From Clostridiales bacterium (GTDB taxonomy: Bacteria; Bacillota; Clostridia; Lachnospirales; CAG-274), in assembly GCA_021202835.1 (NCBI GenBank), contig JAJQCI010000257.1:1-9475 (forward strand): DNA of 9,475 bases, written 5' to 3'. The first letter of the stretch is position 1, and each line of letters starts with the position of its first letter. The notes beneath the pieces are model-generated. The model did no database searches, had not been told where the DNA came from, and saw only the letters and a list, made by a program, of their open reading frames with translations. A program made the translations under genes and the position numbers. Positions 1-6,438 of this stretch are shown piece after piece.

Positions 1-434
1 TTGTAACCCTTATTATCATAATACCTAACGCTGTATTCATAGTTATCATCAATAGCTTCAGCAATATCCATTATCATATTACCATACTGCCTATAGGTTT
101 CAAATTCTACTTCTACAGGGTCGGGCATTCCCGAAACAAGGCTGCAGAGAAATTCATTTGCAATATGAATTTGAAATCCTTGATTTACAACCTGATTCAT
201 AAAGATTAAGCTGTTTTTATATTCGCCTTCAAGAATTTTCATCCAACAAGTCACCATAGGATCACCCTTTTTGCTTCTCGTAAGCTCCAATTTTTCAATT
301 CTAATTTCATATGTATCATGGGGAACTTCACGTCTGCCGCCGTTTTTAGCCGCCTCTTCTACATCTTTTGCGAGCCCTTCTATATCAACGCTTTTATCAA
401 ATTCATCCCACATTTTACTGTTATCATTAGCCAT
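1..434 (-). CDS. DUF669-like phage protein, likely single-strand DNA binding (partial, C-terminus beyond left edge)
   Basis: The frame is open from the ATG at 434 to the edge, giving 144 complete codons. The start is supported by AAAGGATGA a few bases upstream, in the 22-nt gap after the nuclease-NTPase gene. The N-terminus has a short acidic helix with MWDEF near residue 9. A beta-rich segment follows (about 39-75), with the pattern P-H-D-T-Y-E-I-R-I-E-K-L-E, then S-K-K-G-D-P-M-V, W-M-K-I-L-E-G-E-Y-K and L-I-F-M-N-Q. That pattern of 'Y.v.I.k.e...SkkGdpm' strands is typical of the DUF669 family of phage early proteins, which commonly sit beside AAA_24/Sak4-type NTPases and are thought to act as single-strand DNA binding or annealing partners. 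Its place directly after the nuclease-NTPase fusion fits that pairing. The family call rests on pattern memory only, and the exact function is inferred. Confidence 0.72.
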   Translation of the reverse strand, partial: MANDNSKMWDEFDKSVDIEGLAKDVEEAAKNGGRREVPHDTYEIRIEKLELTRSKKGDPMVTCWMKILEGEYKNSLIFMNQVVNQGFQIHIANEFLCSLVSGMPDPVEVEFETYRQYGNMIMDIAEAIDDNYEYSVRYYDNKGY

Positions 435-456
435 AAATTAAATCATCCTTTCGTTT

Positions 457-2235
457 TCATGCTCTCGTTCTTCTGGTACGTCTTCTTGTTGGCTGGGCAG
501 GTTCGGAAGCTTTGGCTTCAACGGCTTCATCCGTTTTCGCTTTTTCCTCTCCCAACGGGGTGGAATCTTCGGAAATATCGGGTTCTGCTCCGACAGCTTC
601 TTCGGAAATCTCAGGTTTAGGTTCTGCGGTTCTTCTCCTGCTTCTCTTGGGCTTTTCGGCTTCAGATTTAGGAATATCTTCCTCAATTTTTTCTGCCTTA
701 TCGACCTTCTGCTCAGGCTTCTTATTTCCGGCGCTCTTAGCCGTTTTGTCATATACTTCAAACAAAGCATTAACATCAAGGGGTATGCTTTTGACATTCG
801 TTTTCAGTCTTCCTCCGCCGAAAATCATTTCATTCGACTTAAAATTAAAGGTTCTTACCTCATCATCGGCAACAATTCTGGCTACAATATCAACCATTCC
901 GGCCACCTTATTAGCTACCTTATCCTGCAAATTGGGCTTGATTGCCGTTATTTTGTCGCCGCCCTTTTTGGTTATATCCTTGCTTGTGTCTTCATGAGAA
1001 ATAAGTATTATATTCTCATAATCAAGGTTTATAAGCCTTTTCAGCGTGTTGAGGAATTCACCTCTGACCTTGTCCCAAGCTCTGAAGCCGTCATCCGATT
1101 CGTGAGAAATTCCCATTTGCTGATACATATACAAACGGCAGTGTTCATATAAATCCTCCAGAAGGTCAACAACAATTGTTTTGAAATCGTTATCTTTCTT
1201 TTCCAGTTCGGCTATGGCGTCCTTAAAAATCTCCCACGCAAGGATTCTTTTTGTTTGCCTTCCTTCAACCCTAATCTCATCCTTTATAAAAATAACAGGT
1301 GAGTCGATACCCATAGAGGGCTTAGCGTTGCCGTCAGTATTCAGCATTAACGGTTCGGGAAAGTTGTTTGCAAATGTGGTTTTGCCGCAAAAGGGCACCC
1401 CGTAAATCCACATAACCCTTTTGTCAACAGTGTCTGTTTTCCTTCTTTTGTTTTCGGGTAATTTCATATAATTCCATCCTTTCTCGCAGTAATCTTGAAA
1501 TTCACAGAATCTGCATAAATATGATTTTTGTTTCGGAAAATCTGTTGTTTCCGTTACTTTTTTAATATCTAATAAAAACTCAATGACTTTGTGATAGTCA
1601 AATTCAACACATATCGTTCGTATGTTTACGTTTTCAAGTTCCTGCTCCAATCGGCGCCTGAAGTCGATTATCGTTTCAGTGTTTTTCTGTTTTATCTGCA
1701 CCTTTGGTATAAACACCAAAAACAAATATCTTATGCGTATATTGGGATTCATTCTCTCAAGAAAATATTTGTATAAATGAAGCTGATCCGAATCCATATA
1801 ACTCTGTACATTGTTGGAATATTTAAAGTCATAAATATCATATACATCAACATCTCTGCGATATTGATTAAGCGGATCATCTTTACTCATATGGCAAGCA
1901 GGCACAAGATAATCAATAAAGCCGTGAAAATCCTCTGTAGCTATTTCAACTTCAAATTTTCCGTTTTCAGGTATGCTTTCCCTTGCTAAAGGAATAACCT
2001 TCTGAAATTTAATAATTTCATTAATGTGTTCGTCCGTTATAATCGGAAAACTGAAGCAGTATTCCTTGATTGTCTCTTCGAGGCTTTTTTCTATGCCGGT
2101 ATGAATCGCCGTTCCCAAAATAAGCGCATTGTTTGCCTCAGTCGGCGGTATGGTTTTCACTCCGTCAATATAGCGCATTTTGTACTTGAATTTGCACTTA
2201 TTAAAGCACTCAATTCTGCTGTGTGAATATTGCAC
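457..2235 (-). CDS. Fusion of RecB/Cas4-like PD-(D/E)XK nuclease with AAA_24 (Sak4-like) P-loop NTPase
   Basis: This 592-residue protein combines two activities that are often separate. Residues 1-255 look like a RecB/Cas4-type PD-(D/E)XK nuclease: an S-R-I-E-C-F-N-K-C start, G41-T-A-I-H45, a D108 strand, the catalytic Y-D136-F-K138 and Q151-L-H-L-Y155. Cysteines 14, 241, 244 and 250 have the spacing of the 4Fe-4S cluster seen in Cas4 and AddB. Residues about 270-495 form a P-loop NTPase: Walker A G-V-P-F-C-G-K-T-T at 279-287, Walker B I-V-V-D around 354-357, and a sensor-like L-I-S-H-E near 411. This resembles AAA_24, a family that includes the phage Sak4 annealing/recombinase-like proteins. 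Residues 500-592 are a low-complexity K/E/P-rich tail ending in Arg/Thr repeats, probably disordered. I choose the GTG at 2235, behind GGGGGTGA, because the next Met (residue 20) would lose the N-terminal nuclease motif and C14. The likely role is end resection plus annealing of phage DNA. Confidence 0.85.
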   Translation of the reverse strand: MQYSHSRIECFNKCKFKYKMRYIDGVKTIPPTEANNALILGTAIHTGIEKSLEETIKEYCFSFPIITDEHINEIIKFQKVIPLARESIPENGKFEVEIATEDFHGFIDYLVPACHMSKDDPLNQYRRDVDVYDIYDFKYSNNVQSYMDSDQLHLYKYFLERMNPNIRIRYLFLVFIPKVQIKQKNTETIIDFRRRLEQELENVNIRTICVEFDYHKVIEFLLDIKKVTETTDFPKQKSYLCRFCEFQDYCEKGWNYMKLPENKRRKTDTVDKRVMWIYGVPFCGKTTFANNFPEPLMLNTDGNAKPSMGIDSPVIFIKDEIRVEGRQTKRILAWEIFKDAIAELEKKDNDFKTIVVDLLEDLYEHCRLYMYQQMGISHESDDGFRAWDKVRGEFLNTLKRLINLDYENIILISHEDTSKDITKKGGDKITAIKPNLQDKVANKVAGMVDIVARIVADDEVRTFNFKSNEMIFGGGRLKTNVKSIPLDVNALFEVYDKTAKSAGNKKPEQKVDKAEKIEEDIPKSEAEKPKRSRRRTAEPKPEISEEAVGAEPDISEDSTPLGEEKAKTDEAVEAKASEPAQPTRRRTRRTRA

Positions 2236-2570
2236 TCTGTCACCCCCTTTATTAAATTTTTAAACTCTTCAAAACCCTCGGGATATAAAAACAAGCCTAT
2301 ACCGCCGGATTTATTTATTCGTTTTATATTCAGCCTCTGAAGCTCCGAGGGTCTACCGTTTGAAGCCTTGACTTCAACAGCTATAAAAATACCGTTTATA
2401 CAGCATATCAAATCAGGTATACCGCTTTTTTGGTAGCCGCCGCCCCAAATTTTTGTATACCATCCTATAGGTTCGCCTTCCATTCTGTCAGAAGCAAACC
2501 CTACCGGGTAAACCCCTGCAGAATGGAGATACTTTTTTATTCTGTTTTCAAAAAGTTTCTCAGCTGCCAT
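2157..2570 (-). CDS. VRR-NUC domain nuclease (phage Holliday-junction-resolvase-like)
   Basis: This 137-residue protein shows the core of the VRR-NUC branch of PD-(D/E)XK nucleases: an N-terminal helix with E4 and E8, G-I-P-D53-L, then A-V-E66-V-K68 and G-R-P-S-E-L-Q78. A final strand/helix (L-F-L-Y-P-E-G-F-E-E-F) follows. Standalone VRR-NUC proteins of about 90-140 residues are common in phage replication regions and act on branched or structured DNA. The fold is complete by about residue 108. Residues 112-137 lie in the 79-nt overlap with the next gene and are probably an unstructured tail. The ATG at 2570 is preceded by AAGGA with good spacing, and the stop of the Gp157-like gene lies just upstream. 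The catalytic motif is intact. Confidence 0.87.
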   Translation of the reverse strand: MAAEKLFENRIKKYLHSAGVYPVGFASDRMEGEPIGWYTKIWGGGYQKSGIPDLICCINGIFIAVEVKASNGRPSELQRLNIKRINKSGGIGLFLYPEGFEEFKNLIKGVTECNIHTAELSALISANSSTKCAILTE

Positions 2571-2574
2571 ATAA

Positions 2575-3039
2575 TCAGTCCTTCACGGTTATTTTTACAT
2601 AACCCTTTTTGTTTGTTGTTTTACTGCATTCAGCAGCAATATCGGGATACAGCTTTTTAACCTTTGCCGTATCGACAGATATTGATGTGGAAGGGTTGAT
2701 ATATGTGACGGAAATCAGGTCATTGTCAAACTTTTTAACTCCGAACTTGCTCATAGCCTCTTCAAGTGCCTGCCGCATTTCGTTGTCTTTGGCTTCAAGA
2801 TCTTTTTTCTTCCTGCTTATTTCAGCAATTTCTTTAATCACAGTAAGAGCCTTGTTTTCAAACTCAACTAATAATGTTTCCTCATCTCCAGCATAGAAAC
2901 ATTTTTTATATGTGCCCGGTTCATTATCATAGAAAACATCACAGGCAAGTTTACATGTCTCTTTTTCTTCACACTCATAACAGCAAATATCTTTGCCGCA
3001 CTCTGAACCGTCTTCTAAGATCATTCTGCATTTAATCAT
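2575..3039 (-). CDS. Gp157-like phage protein with Cys-rich N-terminal head
   Basis: I place the start at the ATG at 3039 (154 residues), not at the longer upstream possibility at 3102. A textbook AGGAGG lies 8 nt upstream, and the start overlaps the stop of the preceding gene by 8 nt. Residues 1-47 hold eight cysteines (4, 14, 19, 20, 23, 29, 33, 47), suggesting a zinc-binding head. Residues about 62-98 form a charged amphipathic helix or coiled coil. Residues 100-154 (F-G-V-K-K-F, S-V-T-Y-I, K-K-L-Y-P-D, a C-terminal K-G-Y-V-K-I strand) match the layout of Siphovirus Gp157 C-termini. Gp157 proteins are early phage proteins of uncertain role, linked in some phages to resistance to the host. 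The coiled-coil and C-terminal assignment is fairly good, but the Cys-rich head is not something I associate with the usual family. Function is not assigned. Confidence 0.68.
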   Translation of the reverse strand: MIKCRMILEDGSECGKDICCYECEEKETCKLACDVFYDNEPGTYKKCFYAGDEETLLVEFENKALTVIKEIAEISRKKKDLEAKDNEMRQALEEAMSKFGVKKFDNDLISVTYINPSTSISVDTAKVKKLYPDIAAECSKTTNKKGYVKITVKD

Positions 3040-3451
3040 CTCTGTTTCCTCCTTTGGTGACTTCATCTTCTCTTTGTGTCGCTTCGCTAAAAAATACTCC
3101 ATTATTGTAAGGCTTATTTGGTATCAATATTCTTTTTTCGATTTGAAGTTCCGGCTCTCGATTTAAAACCCTTTGTAAATCGCACAACCTTTCTAACACA
3201 TATGATTTATCAGAACAATCGAAATTCAGAAAATAATTTTTCAGCCTTTCTTCGCCTCTCCATATATCTTTTGCAACAATGCAAATATTCCAATCGCCGT
3301 TTTCATTATCTTCAGAATGTCTTCCTCCGCCGCAATTTAAATAAGCCTTCACTATATTCTCTATTCTTATAAGTTCTCTGCCGTTACTGAAAGCAAGCGC
3401 TTCGCCGTCTTCCGAAGCGCACATTGTTTCTACTATAATAAAATCATACAT
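3032..3451 (-). CDS. Unrecognised phage protein, 139 residues
   Basis: I do not recognise this protein. It starts at the ATG at 3451 with AGGAGG 8 nt upstream; that site sits inside the last codons of the helicase gene, so the two are probably translationally linked. The N-terminal half has alternating strands (Y-D-F-I-I-V-E-T, A-L-A-F-S-N-G-R-E-L-I-R-I, I-C-I-V-A-K-D-I-W), and the centre contains C-G-G-G-R-H. The second half carries a helix (Y-V-L-E-R-L-C-D-L-Q-R-V-L) and a charged C-terminal tail. No transmembrane segment or catalytic motif is visible. The tail overlaps the start of the Gp157-like gene by 8 nt. Its position in the DNA processing cassette suggests an early phage role, but nothing more specific can be said. 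Confidence 0.7.
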   Translation of the reverse strand: MYDFIIVETMCASEDGEALAFSNGRELIRIENIVKAYLNCGGGRHSEDNENGDWNICIVAKDIWRGEERLKNYFLNFDCSDKSYVLERLCDLQRVLNREPELQIEKRILIPNKPYNNGVFFSEATQREDEVTKGGNRDD

Positions 3452-3453
3452 TA

Positions 3454-4713
3454 TTATTTCCTCCTATATTTCTCATCATATTTCTTAAAAAGCTCATCTG
3501 TATAGTCAATTCCCTGCTGAAGGGCCTTCCAAATGTGACTTTCGAGTGTGTTTCGGCTCATCATTACATAATAAAAACAAGCCTTTTTTTGCCCTATTCT
3601 ATGTATTCGCTTCTGTGACTGCATCCAGTTTTCACAGCTGTCTGTCAGGCTGAAATATATTATTCTGTTAGCTTTTTGAAGATTTAAGCCCTTTGAGCCG
3701 GCTTGATACTGCACAAAGGTTATGCTGTCATCATATATTTCATAAGCTTGTAAATCCTTCCGTTTGCCGTTTACAATAGAAATATTTGCAGTTTTCTTTA
3801 ATGCCACCTGCATCATAATTTCAAGCTCAGCATTAAAATTATAGAAAACAATAAGTCTTTCGTTGGTGCTGTTTATGAGGTCCTTAAATGCTTTGATTCT
3901 TGATTTAGAAAACTGACTGCATAGCTGTCTTGCATACAACCTCTTTGTTAAGGTTGTATCGCCTATTAATTCATACTCTACAGTCGATTCCAAATCAGAT
4001 ACATTGGCTTCAAGTCTATTAACAGTCACAATGCTGTCTCTCATAAACCTTTCATATTCATCGGCAGGCTTTGTGTAAATTGGAATTATTGTCTGTTCGG
4101 GCAGTTCAAAAACCTCATCGGACTTCATAAATACTGCTCCGTATGAAGAAATCTTGCTCTTAAGCCTGTCCACATTTTTATATCCTACTATGTGAGGAAT
4201 CCTAAAACCCGAATTTCTGTCTTCTATCCATTCCATGTCCACATACTGCTTATAATATAAATCCTTGCTTATTCCCCATCCCAAAAGCTTAAGCTGTGAC
4301 CACAGCCTTTCATATTTTCCCGAAGTAGGCGTTCCCGACAGCAAAATCACATTTTTAGGCTTTAAATTTAATATAAACCTTGACCTCTTTGTTTTCTCAT
4401 TCTGTATTAAACTGCTTTCATCAAGCATTAAAGTAAAATCTTTCAGTTTTTTCAAACTCTCACGTCTGAAAACAAGCTCATAATTTATAATGCCTATGCA
4501 ATCGTTTTTCGCATTAATAAATGCTTCAAACTGATTTTTGTCTGTCAAATCAAAAACATCATAAGAATATTGCTCCTTAAAATGTTCCGCCCAGTCCGAA
4601 ATTTTAGATTTCTGACAAATAAGCAAATTTACTCTTGCCCCGAGTTGTTTCATCTTTTCAGAACCCACATAGGTTTTGCCTAAGCCCATGTACCTAATCA
4701 AGATAATATGCAA
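3454..4713 (-). CDS. SNF2-family helicase, main reading frame (N-terminus split off by frameshift)
   Basis: This frame holds a full set of SNF2/SF2 helicase motifs. Counted from the TTG at 4713 they are: motif I M-G-L-G-K-T (9-14), Ia L-L-I-C-Q-K-S (30-36), motif II D-E-S-S (98-101), motif III L-S-G-T-P (125-129), motif V G-S-K-G-L-N-L (339-345) and motif VI Q-K-R-I-H-R-I-G-Q (367-375). Such short SNF2 proteins (about 450 residues) are common in Firmicutes phage replication modules, where they are presumed to translocate on or remodel double-stranded DNA. The natural start is missing: the Q-motif-like region is in another frame at 4783-4694. The TTG at 4713 and the ATG at 4689 lack convincing ribosome binding sites, so this body may be made poorly or not at all. 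If it is translated, ATP binding is plausible because Walker A is intact. Confidence 0.82.
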   Translation of the reverse strand: MHIILIRYMGLGKTYVGSEKMKQLGARVNLLICQKSKISDWAEHFKEQYSYDVFDLTDKNQFEAFINAKNDCIGIINYELVFRRESLKKLKDFTLMLDESSLIQNEKTKRSRFILNLKPKNVILLSGTPTSGKYERLWSQLKLLGWGISKDLYYKQYVDMEWIEDRNSGFRIPHIVGYKNVDRLKSKISSYGAVFMKSDEVFELPEQTIIPIYTKPADEYERFMRDSIVTVNRLEANVSDLESTVEYELIGDTTLTKRLYARQLCSQFSKSRIKAFKDLINSTNERLIVFYNFNAELEIMMQVALKKTANISIVNGKRKDLQAYEIYDDSITFVQYQAGSKGLNLQKANRIIYFSLTDSCENWMQSQKRIHRIGQKKACFYYVMMSRNTLESHIWKALQQGIDYTDELFKKYDEKYRRK

Positions 4714-4783
4714 CCCTATTAAATCTTTTCGTCGCAGTTAATGCTTCTTTTTGATGTGGATAAAGATTGATATTATCTGTCAT
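4694..4783 (-). pseudogene. Detached N-terminus of the SNF2 helicase gene (29 codons, then TAG)
   Basis: The ATG at 4783 follows a strong GGGAGGTGA site (4788-4796). It encodes a 29-residue peptide with L-Y-P-H-Q-K-E-A-L, the classic N-terminal signature of phage SNF2 helicases, and ends A-Y-Y-L-D before TAG at 4696-4694. The helicase resumes as M-G-L-G-K-T at 4689 in another frame. Removing seven bases (for example 4690-4696) would join Y-Y-L-D directly to M-G-L-G-K-T, the expected family sequence. So this is the true start of the helicase gene, separated by a small insertion. A sequencing error, recent decay and a programmed +1 shift all remain possible. A +1 shift would leave two extra residues (R-Y) before the Met. 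Confidence 0.85.
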
Positions 4784-4809
4784 TAAATCACCTCCCATAC
4801 CACATATTT

Positions 4810-4944
4810 TTATGGGCGTATATAGCCATTACATATTTTTGAACCGCAGTAAGGTTTTACACTGCTGATCACTTCACCCTTAGCTTTATTTTTATAATTT
4901 ACAGGGCATTCTTTGTTTTTGCATTCGTTACAACAGTATGTCAC
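4810..4944 (-). CDS. Cys-rich miniprotein, 44 residues, GTG start
   Basis: The GTG at 4944 overlaps the stop of the preceding gene (bases 4944-4942 against 4943-4941) and has GAGGGGG at 4952-4958 as its ribosome binding site. The product is 44 residues with cysteines at 4, 5, 8, 13, 32 and 38. The spacing C-x2-C-x4-C followed later by C-x5-C suggests a small zinc-binding fold. It is basic in the middle (Y-K-N-K-A-K-G) and ends at TAA 4812-4810. I do not recognise a named family. Tight coupling on both sides argues that it is a real gene in the operon. Confidence 0.62.
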   Translation of the reverse strand: MTYCCNECKNKECPVNYKNKAKGEVISSVKPYCGSKICNGYIRP

Positions 4945-5120
4945 TTTTCTGCCCCCTCAATTTCTTCGTTCCAACAGTCACTACAATAACAATGTCTATT
5001 ACAGTCATCATTTGCACTTTCAAAAAAGAAACTTGGACAACATTTGCCCATAATTTCTGCTACATCAGCTTTCGGAAAAACCGTTTTAATTAGTTCTTCA
5101 AACTTCTCAGCATATGTCAT
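4941..5120 (-). CDS. Cys-rich small protein, 59 residues, C-terminal C-x3-C-x-C-x2-C-W motif
   Basis: The ATG at 5120 overlaps the stop of the PAPS-reductase-like gene in an ATGA arrangement, with AGGAGG about 10 nt upstream inside that gene. Residues 1-25 look helical (M-T-Y-A-E-K-F-E-E-L). The second half holds C27-C28-P, C40, C44, C46 and C49-W50, then an acidic tail. This layout (a helical 'TYAEKF' start, a central Cys-Cys-Pro, and a terminal Cys cluster with C-W-N) resembles small uncharacterised proteins I associate with clostridial phages. The Cys cluster probably binds zinc, which is inference. Function is unknown; adjacency to the Cys-rich enzyme upstream may be meaningful or chance. 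Confidence 0.72.
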   Translation of the reverse strand: MTYAEKFEELIKTVFPKADVAEIMGKCCPSFFFESANDDCNRHCYCSDCWNEEIEGAEK

Positions 5121-6211
5121 TTTGGCTTTTCCTCCTTCTTTGCCTGTTCTTGTCTCATACGCTTATATTCATTATATTTTTGACGGTAGCGGTAGCTTTC
5201 ACCGAAAACATTCCAAGCCGCCCTGAAGAGATTAGGTTCATAAGGCTTCAGCCTTTCCAAATCTTCAATTGCTTTTGACGAAATCGAGCAGCCGCAGCAG
5301 CCTGTTCTTGTGAATCCATATATTTCATAAGCGTCCGAGTAACGGATTTTGTAATGTTCCTTATACCATTCCTTGTCTTTATCAGACACATAATATAATA
5401 GTCTGAACCTATATTGACCGTCTGCCGTTTCGGTGAAACACAGTGAAGTGTTGTCACGTCTCGGCACTGACCTCATACCGCCCTCATCTCTGCGCTCGCC
5501 TGTAATCACCATCTCATAGCCCTTTTGTGCTGTGTGTGCCGCATTCTTTTTGCAGTATGTACAACATTTATTGCTTACCTTAAATGGTATAGGATTCTCT
5601 TTGATGAAATCCAACATATATGCCGATGAGTTAATGACTAATTGAATGTTTGGCCGAGGTTCTCCGGCAGAATTACAGCAACATAGGAAATTTATAGCCG
5701 ATTGACATTTTGGGTATCGCTCTTTCAACTCCTGCCTTTTTGCCGCTTTATCTTCAGCGCCCCAGTATTCGTCGTGAATTTCAAGCGGTATATTTTTTGT
5801 CTGTACCGTTTCAAGCCCCGATGACATAATTTTGCTTATAAACGGCAATCCATACTTTTTTGTGGCTGTTACAACGCTCATTTTCGGCCTAACTGTGTCA
5901 ATTTCTACGTTATATTTCTCAGCTATCTCTTTGACGTGACGCTTAGTAGCATCCATTTCAAGTCCTGTGTTAAAAAATATATATTTGACCGGCGGTAAAT
6001 CGAACATATTTCTTACACGTTCAATCAAATCAATCATAATGTCACTATCTGAGCCTCCACTGTATGAGCATATAGCCTTCGGATGCTCTTTTAAATGTTT
6101 TCCAATGATGGCTTCAATTGCCTGAAATTTTGCGGCGGGCTCAAAGTCAGCATAAGGAGGGCGGTCTGTATAAACCGCACTTCTATATTCTCCTTTCTTT
6201 GCCTGTTTCAT
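5117..6211 (-). CDS. Phage phosphoadenosine phosphosulfate (PAPS) reductase-family protein
   Basis: This 364-residue protein has the PP-loop ATP pyrophosphatase/PAPS-reductase fold. It has S-Y-S-G-G-S-D-S-D (49-57), which holds the nucleotide phosphates, and F-F-N-T-G-L-E-M-D-A-T (79-89), the typical second motif. Then come S-N-K-C-C-T-Y-C-K-K (213-222), G-E-R-R-D-E-G-G-M-R-S (238-248) and G-F-T-R-T-G-C-C-G-C (299-308). The two Cys clusters (216, 217, 220 and 305, 306, 308) suggest an Fe-S or zinc centre. Classical CysH reduces PAPS in sulfur assimilation, but phage members lack sulfur-pathway neighbours. They are often suggested to act in nucleic-acid or nucleotide modification, by analogy with DndC and tRNA thiolation enzymes; that is inference. 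The ATG at 6211 overlaps the upstream stop (ATGA). The last 20 residues are a Lys/Glu-rich helix. The substrate cannot be told from the sequence. Confidence 0.85.
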   Translation of the reverse strand: MKQAKKGEYRSAVYTDRPPYADFEPAAKFQAIEAIIGKHLKEHPKAICSYSGGSDSDIMIDLIERVRNMFDLPPVKYIFFNTGLEMDATKRHVKEIAEKYNVEIDTVRPKMSVVTATKKYGLPFISKIMSSGLETVQTKNIPLEIHDEYWGAEDKAAKRQELKERYPKCQSAINFLCCCNSAGEPRPNIQLVINSSAYMLDFIKENPIPFKVSNKCCTYCKKNAAHTAQKGYEMVITGERRDEGGMRSVPRRDNTSLCFTETADGQYRFRLLYYVSDKDKEWYKEHYKIRYSDAYEIYGFTRTGCCGCSISSKAIEDLERLKPYEPNLFRAAWNVFGESYRYRQKYNEYKRMRQEQAKKEEKPK

Positions 6212-6438
6212 CTGAATCGCCTCTGCTCTCTAACTACCGATATGCGCTCCCTGCTTTCCGTCCTAACCGAGCGCCTGAGCGTTACAACCTCCCCGGTAAG
6301 CTCATCAACGTAGCTGTAATACTCGCTCTTTTCGGTAACTGTTACCTGCTTTGTGCCGCCGCCCACAGGCACATTCAAACTTGAAAAATTAAATGGAATA
6401 TCCTGCTTCCTCTGTTTTCTGTTAAGTATCTCAAACAT
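6208..6438 (-). CDS. Unrecognised small basic phage protein, 76 residues
   Basis: The ATG at 6438 is preceded by GGAGG with a 9-nt spacer and overlaps the upstream gene by 8 nt; the end overlaps the PAPS-reductase-like start as ATGA. The sequence opens with a basic stretch (N-R-K-Q-R-K-Q). A glycine turn follows (V-P-V-G-G-G-T-K), then beta-type segments (Q-V-T-V-T-E-K, Y-Y-S-Y-V-D-E-L-T-G-E-V-V-T-L-R-R) and an Arg-rich C-terminus. The net positive charge would suit nucleic-acid contact, but I recognise no family and assign no function. Confidence 0.66.
   Translation of the reverse strand: MFEILNRKQRKQDIPFNFSSLNVPVGGGTKQVTVTEKSEYYSYVDELTGEVVTLRRSVRTESRERISVVREQRRFR

Noticed and set aside
438..797. 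Alternative minus-strand frame within the C-terminal tail of the nuclease-NTPase gene
   Set aside because: It has no ribosome site and a very basic low-complexity product, a by-product of the repetitive Lys/Glu/Arg codons in the real frame.
512..997. Long + strand open frame opposite the nuclease-NTPase tail
   Set aside because: It is antisense to a gene with clear motifs, is rich in Ser/Leu as expected from reading the Lys/Glu-rich tail backwards, and has no convincing ribosome site.
4690..4713. Treating the TTG at 4713 as a genuine start of a shorter helicase
   Set aside because: There is no ribosome site at a usable distance, the L-Y-P-H-Q-K-E signature would be lost, and the upstream frame restores the family sequence after a 7-nt deletion.
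5248..5457. Small minus-strand frame inside the PAPS-reductase-like gene
   Set aside because: It lies wholly within a gene with conserved motifs and no start signal was found.
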